From Chitinophaga pinensis (GTDB lineage: Bacteria > Bacteroidota > Bacteroidia > Flavobacteriales_D > Crocinitomicaceae), in assembly GCA_943324745.2 (NCBI GenBank), contig CALPMT020000007.1, positions 45,852 through 109,851 of the forward strand: a DNA stretch of 64,000 nucleotides. The letters run 5' to 3'. Of the stretch, positions 24,397 through 32,209 are shown piece after piece. The stretch's first letter is position 1, and each line of letters begins with the position of its first letter. The notes below the pieces were generated by a model. It did no database searches. It saw nothing but the letters and a program-made list of their open reading frames with translations, and was not told the DNA's origin. The translations under genes were made by a program, and so were the position numbers.

Positions 24397-25004
24397 TAAT
24401 CATTGCAGGTTGTAATGGAGCCGGTAAATCAACATTTTCATCTTCATTAGTTAAAAATGTTACTCCTTTTGATTATGATAAAAAATTCATTCAAATTTAT
24501 AATCAATTAAGAGATTCAGAATTTAGAGATCAAATAGCTACTAGTCAGGTAACAGAAGAACTAAATCATTTGATTTCAAGTTCGTTTTTAGAAAAAAAAA
24601 CAATATGTTTTGAAACGAATTTACATGTGTTTCCTTTTACTTGGATAAATGAAGCGAAGAGTTTAGGTTATAAAATTTCCATGTATTTTTTTAGTTTAAA
24701 AAATATTGAACTTGCTAAAAAACGTGTTGAAATTCGCACAAAAAACAAAGGTCATTTTGTGAATGATAGTACAATTGAATTTAAATGGAAAGAAGGGTAT
24801 AAAAATTTAAATATTCATTTTTCTCTGTTTGATCATATAATTTATCTAGATAATACAAAACCTTATTCCCCAAAGGTTATGTTCGAATTAGAAAAAGATG
24901 AAAAATTAGATTTTAAACTCTATTTATATCAAATAATAATTCCTAAATATATCAAACATCGACTACCTTCAATATTTGAATTACTAGCAAAAAATGACAA
25001 ATAA
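24378..25004 (+). CDS. zeta-toxin family P-loop kinase
   Basis: A 208-residue protein with Walker A AGCNGAGKSTFSS at residues 10-22, a DYDKKF segment, and KKTICFETNLHVFPFTWINE, which matches the substrate-side ExT motif of zeta-like kinases. AKKRVEIRTKNKGHFVNDSTI is the usual Arg-rich lid region (RV-R---GGH-V). Zeta toxins phosphorylate UDP-N-acetylglucosamine and poison wall synthesis; chromosomal relatives such as this one may use other substrates. Translation starts at TTG inside the antitoxin frame. The end overlaps ribD by 11 bases, so the module is wedged into the ribD transcript. Confidence 0.75.
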   Translation: MQHPHLIIIAGCNGAGKSTFSSSLVKNVTPFDYDKKFIQIYNQLRDSEFRDQIATSQVTEELNHLISSSFLEKKTICFETNLHVFPFTWINEAKSLGYKISMYFFSLKNIELAKKRVEIRTKNKGHFVNDSTIEFKWKEGYKNLNIHFSLFDHIIYLDNTKPYSPKVMFELEKDEKLDFKLYLYQIIIPKYIKHRLPSIFELLAKNDK

Positions 25005-26043
25005 TTTAGATTCTGACTTACGTTTCATGCAACGGTGCATCGACCTCGCTCAATTGGGTAGTGGCTATGTTGCTCCAAATCCGATGGTTGGTGCTGTAAT
25101 TGTACTAAACGACGAAATTGTAGGTGAAGGTTATCATCAAAAATACGGAGAAGGGCACGCTGAGGTAAATGCAATCAACTCTGTTGACGATAAAAGTCTG
25201 TTATCTGAAGCTACCATTTACGTAAGTTTAGAACCATGTGCACATCACGGAAAAACACCACCTTGTGCCGACTTGTTGGTTTCCTACAAATTTAAGCGCG
25301 TTGTGATTGGTTGTATCGACTCGAATGAATTAGTTGCTGGAAAAGGAATCGAACGACTAAAAGAAGCAGGAATAGAAGTTACGGTTGGAGTACTCGAAAA
25401 AGAATGTAAAGCACTAAATAAACGATTTTTTACATTTTTGAATAAACAACGTCCTTACATCGTGTTGAAATGGGCACAAACTCAAGATGGATACATTGAT
25501 CGTCCACGTGAAGAAGAAATTACTGAACGTAAAATCAATTGGATTAGTGCTCCTGAAACGCAATCGTTGGTTCACCATTGGCGAAGTCAAGAACCAGCCA
25601 TTTTGGTTGGATGGAAAACGGTAGAACACGATAATCCTAGTTTGACCGTCCGAGAAGTTAGCGGTAAAAATCCTTTGCGCGTGATAATTGATAGTCAATT
25701 GAATATGCCTCAAGATTCGACTGTCTATACAGATGGGGATCACACGGTGATTATCAATAAAATCAAAACGGAAACGATTGGTAATGTGCAATTAATCAAG
25801 CTCAATCAAATCAACACAAGGAACATACTCGATGTATTATATGGCCTAAATATTAGTTCCGTTTTCGTAGAAGGTGGTAGTAGTACAATCCAACATTTTT
25901 TAGTAGATGGTTATTGGGATGAAGCACGCGTGATTGTAGGTCAGCAAACTTTTGGAGATGGAATTAAAGGTCCACGGATTTCTGGAACTCCTGATAAAAC
26001 CTACAAATTTGCAGGAGATACGGTACATCATTATTTTAAGTAA
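24994..26043 (+). CDS. ribD: riboflavin biosynthesis deaminase/reductase RibD
   Basis: A 349-residue bifunctional enzyme of riboflavin synthesis. The N-terminal deaminase domain has the zinc motifs GHAEVNAI (near residue 49) and EPCAHHGKTPPCADLL (near 78), which remove the amino group from the pyrimidine intermediate. The C-terminal reductase domain (about 150-349) includes YIVLKWAQTQDGYID, ILVGWKTVEHDNPSLTVR and VEGGSSTIQHFL and uses NADPH to reduce the ribosyl side chain. The start overlaps the toxin gene by 11 bases. Length is normal. Confidence 0.93.
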   Translation: MTNNLDSDLRFMQRCIDLAQLGSGYVAPNPMVGAVIVLNDEIVGEGYHQKYGEGHAEVNAINSVDDKSLLSEATIYVSLEPCAHHGKTPPCADLLVSYKFKRVVIGCIDSNELVAGKGIERLKEAGIEVTVGVLEKECKALNKRFFTFLNKQRPYIVLKWAQTQDGYIDRPREEEITERKINWISAPETQSLVHHWRSQEPAILVGWKTVEHDNPSLTVREVSGKNPLRVIIDSQLNMPQDSTVYTDGDHTVIINKIKTETIGNVQLIKLNQINTRNILDVLYGLNISSVFVEGGSSTIQHFLVDGYWDEARVIVGQQTFGDGIKGPRISGTPDKTYKFAGDTVHHYFK

Positions 26044-26051
26044 AAGATCTA

Positions 26052-26211
26052 TTTTTTTAAACACAAAGACACGGAGATTTTCACAAAGGACACAGAAAGA
26101 CTTTGTCCACAAAGGAATAAGTAAAAACTCAAGCGAAGCGTCTCTGTGTCAAATAAGAAATATTGTTCTTTGCGTTTCTCCGTGCCATTGTGTCCTTAGT
26201 GTTTAAAAATT
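26052..26211. repeat. imperfect inverted-repeat element after ribD
   Basis: The left arm (26052-26077, aaacacaaagacacggaga) and right arm (26177-26211, tctccgtgcc...ttagtgttt) are imperfectly complementary around a 100-bp middle that again contains cacaaagg and tctctgtgtc words. It has the look of a non-autonomous palindromic repeat. It lies between ribD and the EamA gene and could fold at the end of the ribD transcript. Confidence 0.6.
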
Positions 26212-26279
26212 CTTCTCATTATCAAAATATAATACATAATTTAATCCCAAAATATAACTCATCATTTATAATTCCGTTC

Positions 26280-27182
26280 ATGTTCTCTATCCTCATTTCC
26301 GTGCTCGCAACTACCTGGATTTTCATCCTATTCAAACTTTTCCCGAAGTATGGAGTGAATACCTTTCAAGCGATTGTAATCAACTACCTCACAGCTTGCA
26401 TTTGCGGAATCTTACTTTATGGAAACACTCTAACCGAAGCAGCATTTGAGTATACATCCTGGATTCCTTTTGTGTTTTTATGTGGGATTCTTTTTATCAG
26501 TATTTTTTATTTAATCGGACTCAGCTCCCAACGTAATGGAGTTTCTATAACCTCTGTAGCAGTAAAAATGAGCATGGCAATTTCGATGGGATTGATGATT
26601 GTACTCTACAATGAATCGATTACTTCGTTGAAAATTGGAGGAATAATACTTTCAATACTTGGAGTAATAATAATGAGTTACGAGCGAAAAAAGTTAAGAG
26701 TAACGAAAGTTACCAGTGAAGAAAGTCGTCACTCGTCACCCGTCACTCGTCACTCTATTCTCTTCGTTATCTTCCTCGGCTGTGGACTTCTGGATGTTGT
26801 ACTTAATTATGTTCAATCCTTTCATTTACAACATTTAAGCACCTCCTTGTTTAGCGCTTTCGGGTTAGGTATGGCAGGCATTTTTGGCGGAATAATTCTA
26901 TTAATCAATATTCTTCGCAAAAAAGAAACTTTTGAAAAGAAAAGTGTTGTAGCAGGTGTATTATTGGGGATTCCAAATTATTTTTCGATCTACTATTTGA
27001 TCCTATCGTATTCTTCCACTTCTTGGTCTGACTCCACCGTTTTAGCTGTATTGAATGTAGCAACCGTTATTACTTCTTCATTGGCAGGATTAGTACTTTT
27101 CAAAGAAAAACTAAACCTTCAAAAAAGTGTTGGATTGATCTTATCCTTACTTGCAATCGCCTGCTTTTATTTTGCGAAGTAA
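26280..27182 (+). CDS. EamA/DMT-superfamily transporter
   Basis: A 300-residue inner-membrane protein with ten predicted helices in two EamA halves, for example ILISVLATTWIFILFKL, FVFLCGILFISIFYLIGLSS, IGGIILSILGVIIMSY, and in the second half MAGIFGGIILLINIL and SVGLILSLLAIACFYF. The family exports metabolites or amino acids. The ATG at 26280 is preferred because the in-frame extension upstream runs through the inverted-repeat element. Between helices 5 and 6 the loop KKLRVTKVTSEESRHSSPV is encoded by a repeat inserted in frame (26698-26755). Substrate unknown. Confidence 0.8.
   Translation: MFSILISVLATTWIFILFKLFPKYGVNTFQAIVINYLTACICGILLYGNTLTEAAFEYTSWIPFVFLCGILFISIFYLIGLSSQRNGVSITSVAVKMSMAISMGLMIVLYNESITSLKIGGIILSILGVIIMSYERKKLRVTKVTSEESRHSSPVTRHSILFVIFLGCGLLDVVLNYVQSFHLQHLSTSLFSAFGLGMAGIFGGIILLINILRKKETFEKKSVVAGVLLGIPNYFSIYYLILSYSSTSWSDSTVLAVLNVATVITSSLAGLVLFKEKLNLQKSVGLILSLLAIACFYFAK
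26698..26755. repeat. gtcactc repeat inserted within the EamA gene
   Basis: A hairpin gtaac-gaaa-gttac (26700-26713) is followed by cgtcactcgtcac, ccgtcactcgtcactc (26727-26755). The same cgtcactcgtcac words occur outside genes at 44758-44785. Here the repeat keeps the reading frame and adds roughly 19 residues to a cytoplasmic loop. Confidence 0.65.
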
Positions 27183-27202
27183 TTCCTTATTTTTGTGTCA
27201 TT

Positions 27203-28504
27203 ATGATTCAATACAAAAAAGTTGCTTTTTACACCTTGGGTTGCAAGTTAAACTTCTCTGAAACATCGACAATCGCTCGTTTGTTTGAGGATGCTGGATT
27301 TGCAAAAGTAGATTTTGAAGACGCACCCGATGTCTTTGTGATAAACACCTGTTCTGTTACCGACAACGCAGATAAAAAGTGTAAACAACTGGTTAAAAAA
27401 GCCTTAAAAGTGAATCCTGATGCTTTCGTGACCATCGTTGGATGTTATGCACAACTCAAGCCTGAAGAAATCGGGAAAATACCTGGTGTCGATTTGGTGT
27501 TAGGAGCGAATGAAAAATTTGATATCCTTGCTTATTTAGAGCAAACCGATAAAAAGGAAGAAGCGCAAGTTTCTTACCAAAACATCAAAGAAACGAAAGA
27601 ATTTATTCCTTCATTTTCCTATGGTGATAGAACGCGTTCGTTTTTGAAAGTACAAGATGGCTGTGATTACTTCTGTACGTTTTGTACTATTCCGTTGGCT
27701 CGTGGTAAAAGTCGAAATGCTAGTATCTCGGAAACATTAGTAGAAGCAGAGAAAATTGCACAAACAGAGATTAAAGAAGTGGTACTAACAGGTGTAAATA
27801 TTGGTGATTTTGGTCAAGGAGAAGGGGAGAATTTCTTCCAATTAATCCAAGCCCTAGACAAGGTAGATGGCATTGATCGTTACCGAATTTCATCGATCGA
27901 ACCTAACTTACTTTCTAATGAAATTATTGATTTTTGTTTGAGTGACTCGCAAAAATTTGTTCCGCATTTTCATATTCCCTTGCAAGTAGGTAACGACCGT
28001 ATCTTGAAAGCAATGCGCAGAAAATACGAACGTTCCTTGTATGCAGAACGTGTAAAACAAATCAAATCTTTACGCACGGATTGTTGTATTGGTGTGGATG
28101 TAATTGTTGGATTCCCAGGAGAAACTGACGAAGAATTTTTAGACTCCTACAACTTCATTCAAAGTCTACCGATTTCGTACATACACGTATTCACCTATTC
28201 GGAACGCGCGAACACCAGTGCACCTAAGTTAGGAGAGTTCGTACCGATGGAAAAACGTAAAGAGCGCAGTAAAATGTTACACATCCTTTCTGATAAAAAG
28301 AAACGTGCTTTTTACGAGGAGAATATTGGTAGCGAACGCACTGTACTTTTCGAAGCGGAGGAAGAAGAAGGAATGATGTATGGTTTTACCGAAAATTACG
28401 TCAAAGTGAAAACACCTTTTCAAGCAGAATTGGTAAACAATTTCCGTAAGGTTCGTCTGACCAACATTGACCGTGATGGAATAATGAAAGTTGAATTCAT
28501 TTAA
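27203..28504 (+). CDS. mtaB: tRNA t6A37 methylthiotransferase MtaB
   Basis: A 433-residue radical SAM enzyme that adds a methylthio group to t6A at tRNA position 37. The N-terminal MTTase domain has YTLGCKLNFSET (Cys near 13), NTCSVTDNADKKC (Cys near 50) and GCYAQLKPEE (Cys near 84), which hold one 4Fe-4S cluster. The radical SAM motif is QDGCDYFCTFCTIPLARG, near residue 152. A C-terminal TRAM domain closes the protein. A -7 element TATTTTTG (27188-27195) lies 7 bases before the ATG, suggesting a nearly leaderless mRNA. tsaD, which makes the t6A substrate, is also in the window. Confidence 0.92.
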   Translation: MIQYKKVAFYTLGCKLNFSETSTIARLFEDAGFAKVDFEDAPDVFVINTCSVTDNADKKCKQLVKKALKVNPDAFVTIVGCYAQLKPEEIGKIPGVDLVLGANEKFDILAYLEQTDKKEEAQVSYQNIKETKEFIPSFSYGDRTRSFLKVQDGCDYFCTFCTIPLARGKSRNASISETLVEAEKIAQTEIKEVVLTGVNIGDFGQGEGENFFQLIQALDKVDGIDRYRISSIEPNLLSNEIIDFCLSDSQKFVPHFHIPLQVGNDRILKAMRRKYERSLYAERVKQIKSLRTDCCIGVDVIVGFPGETDEEFLDSYNFIQSLPISYIHVFTYSERANTSAPKLGEFVPMEKRKERSKMLHILSDKKKRAFYEENIGSERTVLFEAEEEEGMMYGFTENYVKVKTPFQAELVNNFRKVRLTNIDRDGIMKVEFI

Positions 28505-28513
28505 ATTAACACT

Positions 28514-30112
28514 ATGAACTTACTAAAACTTTTATGCCTGATACTTGGATTGAGTACAGCTTCTATTGCTGTGGGACAAGATTACCTTAAGCGTTTCAAA
28601 CAATTGGATGTAATTCAATATGATTTAAAGATTAACCTCTTTGAAAAACAAAACAAGATTGTTGTAAGAGAAAATGTAACAATCCAATTTCTTCAAAAAA
28701 CAGATTCGTTTCAGTTGGACTTAGTTGGACGATTTGAGGATAGTTTGGGGATGAAAATTTCTTCGATTACTTATGAAAATCAACCAGTTTCATTTAAACA
28801 ATCCACAGATAAAGTCACTTTATTTACAGTCACTTTAAACAAAGGTGAAAGTAGAGCATTTACTATAGAATTTGAAGGAATCCCATCAGACGGGTTAATC
28901 ATTGGTCAAAATAAATTTGGGGAACGTACTTTTTTCGCAGACAATTGGCCGATGCGCGCGAAACATTGGTTTGCTTGTGTAGATCATCCTTCGGATAAGG
29001 CGATGGTGAAAATGGAAATCATTGCGCCAAAAGGGTATGAAGTTGTTTCCAATGGAATGGAGATAAGCTTCACGACTTCACATCCACAAAATACATCTAA
29101 ATATTTCGAAACAAAAATACCCATCCCAACAAAAGTAATCGTTTTTGGAGCTTCAAACTTCGAAAAACAAACCCTACCTCGTAAGAAAAATCAAGTAGAA
29201 ATCACCAATTTTGTGTATCCACAAGATAAGGAAAAAGGATTCAAAGATTTTGAGCAAGCAGATACCATCTTAGCGTATCTCCAAGCACACATTGGTCAAT
29301 TTCCTTTTGAGAAATTATACAATGTACAGTCGACAACTATGTATGGAGGAATGGAGAATGCAGGCTGTGTTTTTTACGATGAGAAAGCAATCACAGGAAA
29401 AGGAACGATCAATGAATTAATCGCACATGAAATCGTGCATCAATGGTTTGGGAATTCAGCTTCGGAACTCGATTGGCCACACTTATGGTTGAGTGAAGGT
29501 TTTGCTACCTATTTGACCGATTTATATATCGAAGACCACAAAGGAAAAGGAGCATTTTTGAGTCAGCTAAAAAAACAACGTGATGCAGTTATACGCTTCT
29601 ACACCAAAAATAAGTTGCCATTGAAAGACACCGTTTCAACGAATACCCAAGACATGTTAAACACGAATGCCTATCAAAAAGGAGCTTGGGTGTTACACAT
29701 GTTGCGTGAGCAAGTAGGAAAGGAATTATTTTGGAAAGCGATTGCAACTTATTACGACACTTACAAATTCAACAATGCACGCTCCATCGATTTTATCCGT
29801 GTATTTGAAAAAGTCAGTAATAAAAATCTTTCGCAATTTTACGAAGAATGGATTTGTCAAGCTGGTCATCCGGTGATTTCGTATAAATTGGAGCAAGAAA
29901 CAGGAAAAATTAAAATTAAATTCATTCAAAATCAAGTAGAAAGCTTTCATTTCCCCTTAGATTTTTTAGTTTTGTATGATGACAATACGAGTGAAACGAA
30001 AACCTTCGTATTTAATGACAAAGAAACAACACTTGAATGGGCAACGAATCAAAAAGTTTCTAGTCTAAGATTAGACCCTAACTTCAAATTGTTGTTTGAA
30101 GAAAAAAAATAA
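28514..30112 (+). CDS. M1-family metallopeptidase (aminopeptidase)
   Basis: A 532-residue exported zinc peptidase with a signal peptide (LLKLLCLILGLSTASIAVGQ). The substrate motif is GGMENAGCVFYDE (the GxMEN element) and the zinc site is HEIVHQWFGN followed 18 residues later by the Glu in LSEGFATYLTD, that is HExxH-x18-E. A beta-rich N-terminal domain precedes the catalytic core; the large C-terminal helical domain of longer M1 enzymes is absent, as in many Bacteroidota members. It probably removes N-terminal residues from peptides in the periplasm. It starts 9 bases after mtaB. Confidence 0.88.
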   Translation: MNLLKLLCLILGLSTASIAVGQDYLKRFKQLDVIQYDLKINLFEKQNKIVVRENVTIQFLQKTDSFQLDLVGRFEDSLGMKISSITYENQPVSFKQSTDKVTLFTVTLNKGESRAFTIEFEGIPSDGLIIGQNKFGERTFFADNWPMRAKHWFACVDHPSDKAMVKMEIIAPKGYEVVSNGMEISFTTSHPQNTSKYFETKIPIPTKVIVFGASNFEKQTLPRKKNQVEITNFVYPQDKEKGFKDFEQADTILAYLQAHIGQFPFEKLYNVQSTTMYGGMENAGCVFYDEKAITGKGTINELIAHEIVHQWFGNSASELDWPHLWLSEGFATYLTDLYIEDHKGKGAFLSQLKKQRDAVIRFYTKNKLPLKDTVSTNTQDMLNTNAYQKGAWVLHMLREQVGKELFWKAIATYYDTYKFNNARSIDFIRVFEKVSNKNLSQFYEEWICQAGHPVISYKLEQETGKIKIKFIQNQVESFHFPLDFLVLYDDNTSETKTFVFNDKETTLEWATNQKVSSLRLDPNFKLLFEEKK

Positions 30113-30115
30113 ACC

Positions 30116-30544
30116 ATGAAGTTTTTACTCTTAAGTATAGCTCTTTTTCTGTTCACAGGATCATCTTTTAAATCGGATGATATCTTGGGAATGTGGTTGG
30201 ACGAAAGTAAAAAACTAATCGTTGAGTGTTATAAGTTCGAAAATAAATATTACGCACGTATCAAATGGTTCAAAAACGAAAATAAGAAGGTTGATAAATT
30301 TTCGGATAAAGGATTACCTAAATCTCAATGGTTGAACTATAAAGTGATGGAACATTTTATGTATAATGGTGATTATTGGACCGGTGGAACGATACATCAA
30401 ATCAAAAAAGGAACTTCTTACGATGCTAATATACACATGAAAAACTATAATGCCATCGTAGTCAGAGGATTTGTCTTAGTTACACTTTTAGGGGATGATG
30501 TAAATTTTTCTAGGTACACAGGAGGATTACCGAAGCAGGAATAA
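30116..30544 (+). CDS. DUF2147 family exported protein
   Basis: A 142-residue exported protein with a signal peptide (FLLLSIALFLFTGSS). The segment DDILGMWLDESKKLIVECYKF followed by WTGGTIHQIKKGTSYDANIH matches the DUF2147 beta-barrel fold (G-W----G--IYDP-NG in relatives). These small periplasmic proteins have no known activity. It starts 3 bases after the M1 peptidase stop, so the two are co-transcribed. Confidence 0.75.
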   Translation: MKFLLLSIALFLFTGSSFKSDDILGMWLDESKKLIVECYKFENKYYARIKWFKNENKKVDKFSDKGLPKSQWLNYKVMEHFMYNGDYWTGGTIHQIKKGTSYDANIHMKNYNAIVVRGFVLVTLLGDDVNFSRYTGGLPKQE

Positions 30545-30545
30545 A

Positions 30546-30566
30546 GCTTCGAGAATCTCAGCCACC
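30546..30566. repeat. left inverted repeat of the GIY-YIG gene
   Basis: gcttcgagaatctcagccac (plus one c) at 30546-30566 is the reverse complement, at 20 of 21 positions, of 31063-31083 on the other side of the GIY-YIG gene. It begins just behind the DUF2147 stop. Confidence 0.8.
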
Positions 30567-30689
30567 ATTGTTCGAGAGCCATAATCGTTATTATTAAAGC
30601 CCAAAACATACCTCAAAAACACTTTTTTTCTTCTATTTTATAGTATTAAATGCGATTTTAATTCTTAAATTAATGTAGAAAAGATTAGA

Positions 30690-30983
30690 ATGAAAGGGTA
30701 TATGTACATTTTAGAATGTTCAAATGGTAGCTATTATACTGGTAGCACGATTAATTTAGAACGTAGAATACAACAACATCAATCAGGCGAAGGAGCAAAT
30801 CACACAAAAAAATATTTACCTGTAAGATTGATATATTTTGAAGAATTTAAACGAATTGATGAAGCCTTCTATAGAGAAAAGCAAGTCCAAAATTGGAGTA
30901 GAAAAAAGAAAGAAGCTTTAATAAATGGAGAACTAGATAAATTGATTTCTTCATCAATAGCTTTCAGAGATAAGCTTGGCTAA
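30690..30983 (+). CDS. GIY-YIG nuclease domain protein
   Basis: A 97-residue single-domain nuclease of the UPF0213/YhbQ type. The GIY-YIG motif appears as YMYILECSNGSYYTGSTINL (the second triad is YTG), followed by RIQQHQSGEGANHTKKYLPV, which holds the catalytic Arg and the usual H-x-x-G-GA-YT turn, and by the metal-binding Glu in AFYREKQVQNWSRKKKEALI. The gene is framed by near-identical 21-bp inverted repeats 0.5 kb apart. Some UPF0213-type nucleases recognise repeated sites next to their own gene; here that is an inference from the layout. Confidence 0.85.
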   Translation: MKGYMYILECSNGSYYTGSTINLERRIQQHQSGEGANHTKKYLPVRLIYFEEFKRIDEAFYREKQVQNWSRKKKEALINGELDKLISSSIAFRDKLG

Positions 30984-31037
30984 GTTAAATTGAAATTAAG
31001 AAGTTTAAGCCGTTGAAATTAGAGTAGAATATATTAC

Positions 31038-31083
31038 GGTGGCTGAGGCTCTAGATTTTGACGGTGGCTGAGGTTCTCGAAGC
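31038..31083. repeat. right repeats of the GIY-YIG gene
   Basis: Two direct copies of ggtggctgagg(c/t)t start at 31038 and 31063. The second extends to ggtggctgaggttctcgaag (c) and is the inverted partner of 30546-30566. Confidence 0.8.
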
Positions 31084-31087
31084 CCCG

Positions 31088-31693
31088 TCACTCAATTACC
31101 ATAGGATTCTCCAATACCGCATCTACCAAACGTTCCGTGTATTTCTCCATTGCTGGATTCATTACGATTTTCTGACATTTAGGGAAACTCTCAGTCATGC
31201 GTGTTACATGTGCAACAGAACTAAATTTCAAACACTTTTCAGAATCAACTACCAAAAAATATTTCAGTTTATTGATGTTAATTCCGTTTTGAAAATACAA
31301 TTCATTCACACGTTTAGGCGTCCCAATGACAATGTCAGCTCCGTTGAATAAATCATTGCGTTGTTTCACTTTTTCACGACTTTCATACGTAAGTGTATGA
31401 ATCATTTCTGTTCGTTTCGATATTTTCACCCATAGTGCTTCAATGTCAAGACACAATTGATTATCAGCTGCAACTATTAAAATACGTGGGGCATCATCGT
31501 TCGCCGGAACTTGAATTTTTTCTACAAATCCTGCTAGTAAAGCAATAAGAGCCTCTTGTCTTTTGTCATTTAAAATCAATAGATCTCCACCGCTTTTAAC
31601 GCGTTTCAAACAAGCAATTTGAAATTCTGAATCTACTTTTAATTCAAACTTTTCTAAATTCTCAATAAGTTGCTCAAACTTGATATACTGCAT
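31088..31693 (-). CDS. degenerate single-domain DEAD-box helicase-like protein
   Basis: A 201-residue protein that looks like the first RecA domain of a DEAD-box helicase. FQIACLKRVKSGGDLLILN sits where the Q-motif and Walker A should be, but the GKT is gone. ILIVAADNQLCLDIEAL corresponds to motif Ia and IVIGTPKRVNELYF to motif Ib; the DEAD box is replaced by VVDSEKCL. There is no second RecA domain. ATP hydrolysis is therefore unlikely, and the protein may bind RNA or a partner. The frame is open and full, so selection seems to keep it. It converges with the repeat behind the GIY-YIG gene. Confidence 0.65.
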   Translation of the reverse strand: MQYIKFEQLIENLEKFELKVDSEFQIACLKRVKSGGDLLILNDKRQEALIALLAGFVEKIQVPANDDAPRILIVAADNQLCLDIEALWVKISKRTEMIHTLTYESREKVKQRNDLFNGADIVIGTPKRVNELYFQNGININKLKYFLVVDSEKCLKFSSVAHVTRMTESFPKCQKIVMNPAMEKYTERLVDAVLENPMVIE

Positions 31694-31724
31694 GATAGTT
31701 GAAATTGGATGTTATAAAAACAAA

Positions 31725-31749
31725 AAAACGGATTTAATAAATCCGTTTT
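31725..31749 (-). terminator. rho-independent terminator, 11-bp stem
   Basis: aaaacggattt-aat-aaatccgtttt is a perfect stem-loop followed on the minus strand by T-rich sequence. It can end the transcript of the 85-residue gene after passing through repeat copy 3. Confidence 0.75.
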
Positions 31750-31763
31750 AATTAAAAATAATT

Positions 31764-31880
31764 CAATGATTGTAAATTAGATTTTTTGAGTCAAACAAAA
31801 AAATAATTCCGCAGTTTAGATTAGTAAATGAGAAAAATAATTTTGAAGTTGATCGATAAAAAAGCAATTTATAATCGTTG
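31764..31880. repeat. dispersed intergenic repeat, copy 3 (shortened)
   Basis: A 117-bp copy sharing ttagattttttgagtcaaac, ccgcagttta and agtaaatgag with the copies at 18052 and 22629; the inner gaaagc hairpin is lost. The ends caatgattgtaaatt (31764) and aatttataatcgttg (31866) pair over 15 positions with two G-U pairs. It lies behind the stop of the 85-residue gene. Confidence 0.65.
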
Positions 31881-31885
31881 AAAAA

Positions 31886-32143
31886 TTACATTAATTCATT
31901 TAACTTGTGTATAAAGCTCACCGCTGTTTCTTCCACTTCTTTGTGAATTGCAGGGAAATCTTTAGTAGTTTTTGCTTGGTGAATTTTCTCAGTCATACTG
32001 TTTCTGAAACCAATCACTTCTTCGATTAATTTATTTGTAACCTCAGTTTTAGATTCGTTGTATAATTGTACGCTGAAACATTCTTCAACTACGTCAAAAA
32101 CCATTTTGTTAAGGTCTTTTTTGAAATTTCTTTTACTTGCCAT
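31886..32143 (-). CDS. small helical conserved hypothetical protein
   Basis: An 85-residue, all-helical, charged cytosolic protein beginning MASKRNFKKDLNKMVFDVVE, with no known motif. Similar short proteins occur across Bacteroidota as single genes, by my recollection, without assigned function. A promoter is not obvious. Its 3' region carries repeat copy 3 and a terminator. Confidence 0.65.
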   Translation of the reverse strand: MASKRNFKKDLNKMVFDVVEECFSVQLYNESKTEVTNKLIEEVIGFRNSMTEKIHQAKTTKDFPAIHKEVEETAVSFIHKLNELM

Positions 32144-32209
32144 TATTCTTATATTTTCTGTAAAGATACGGCTTTCTTTAGATTGAAAAAATAGTTTTGG
32201 ATTAATTAT

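Noticed and set aside
26163..26279. Upstream in-frame extension of the EamA protein
   Set aside because: It runs through the inverted-repeat element and adds residues unlike the family start.
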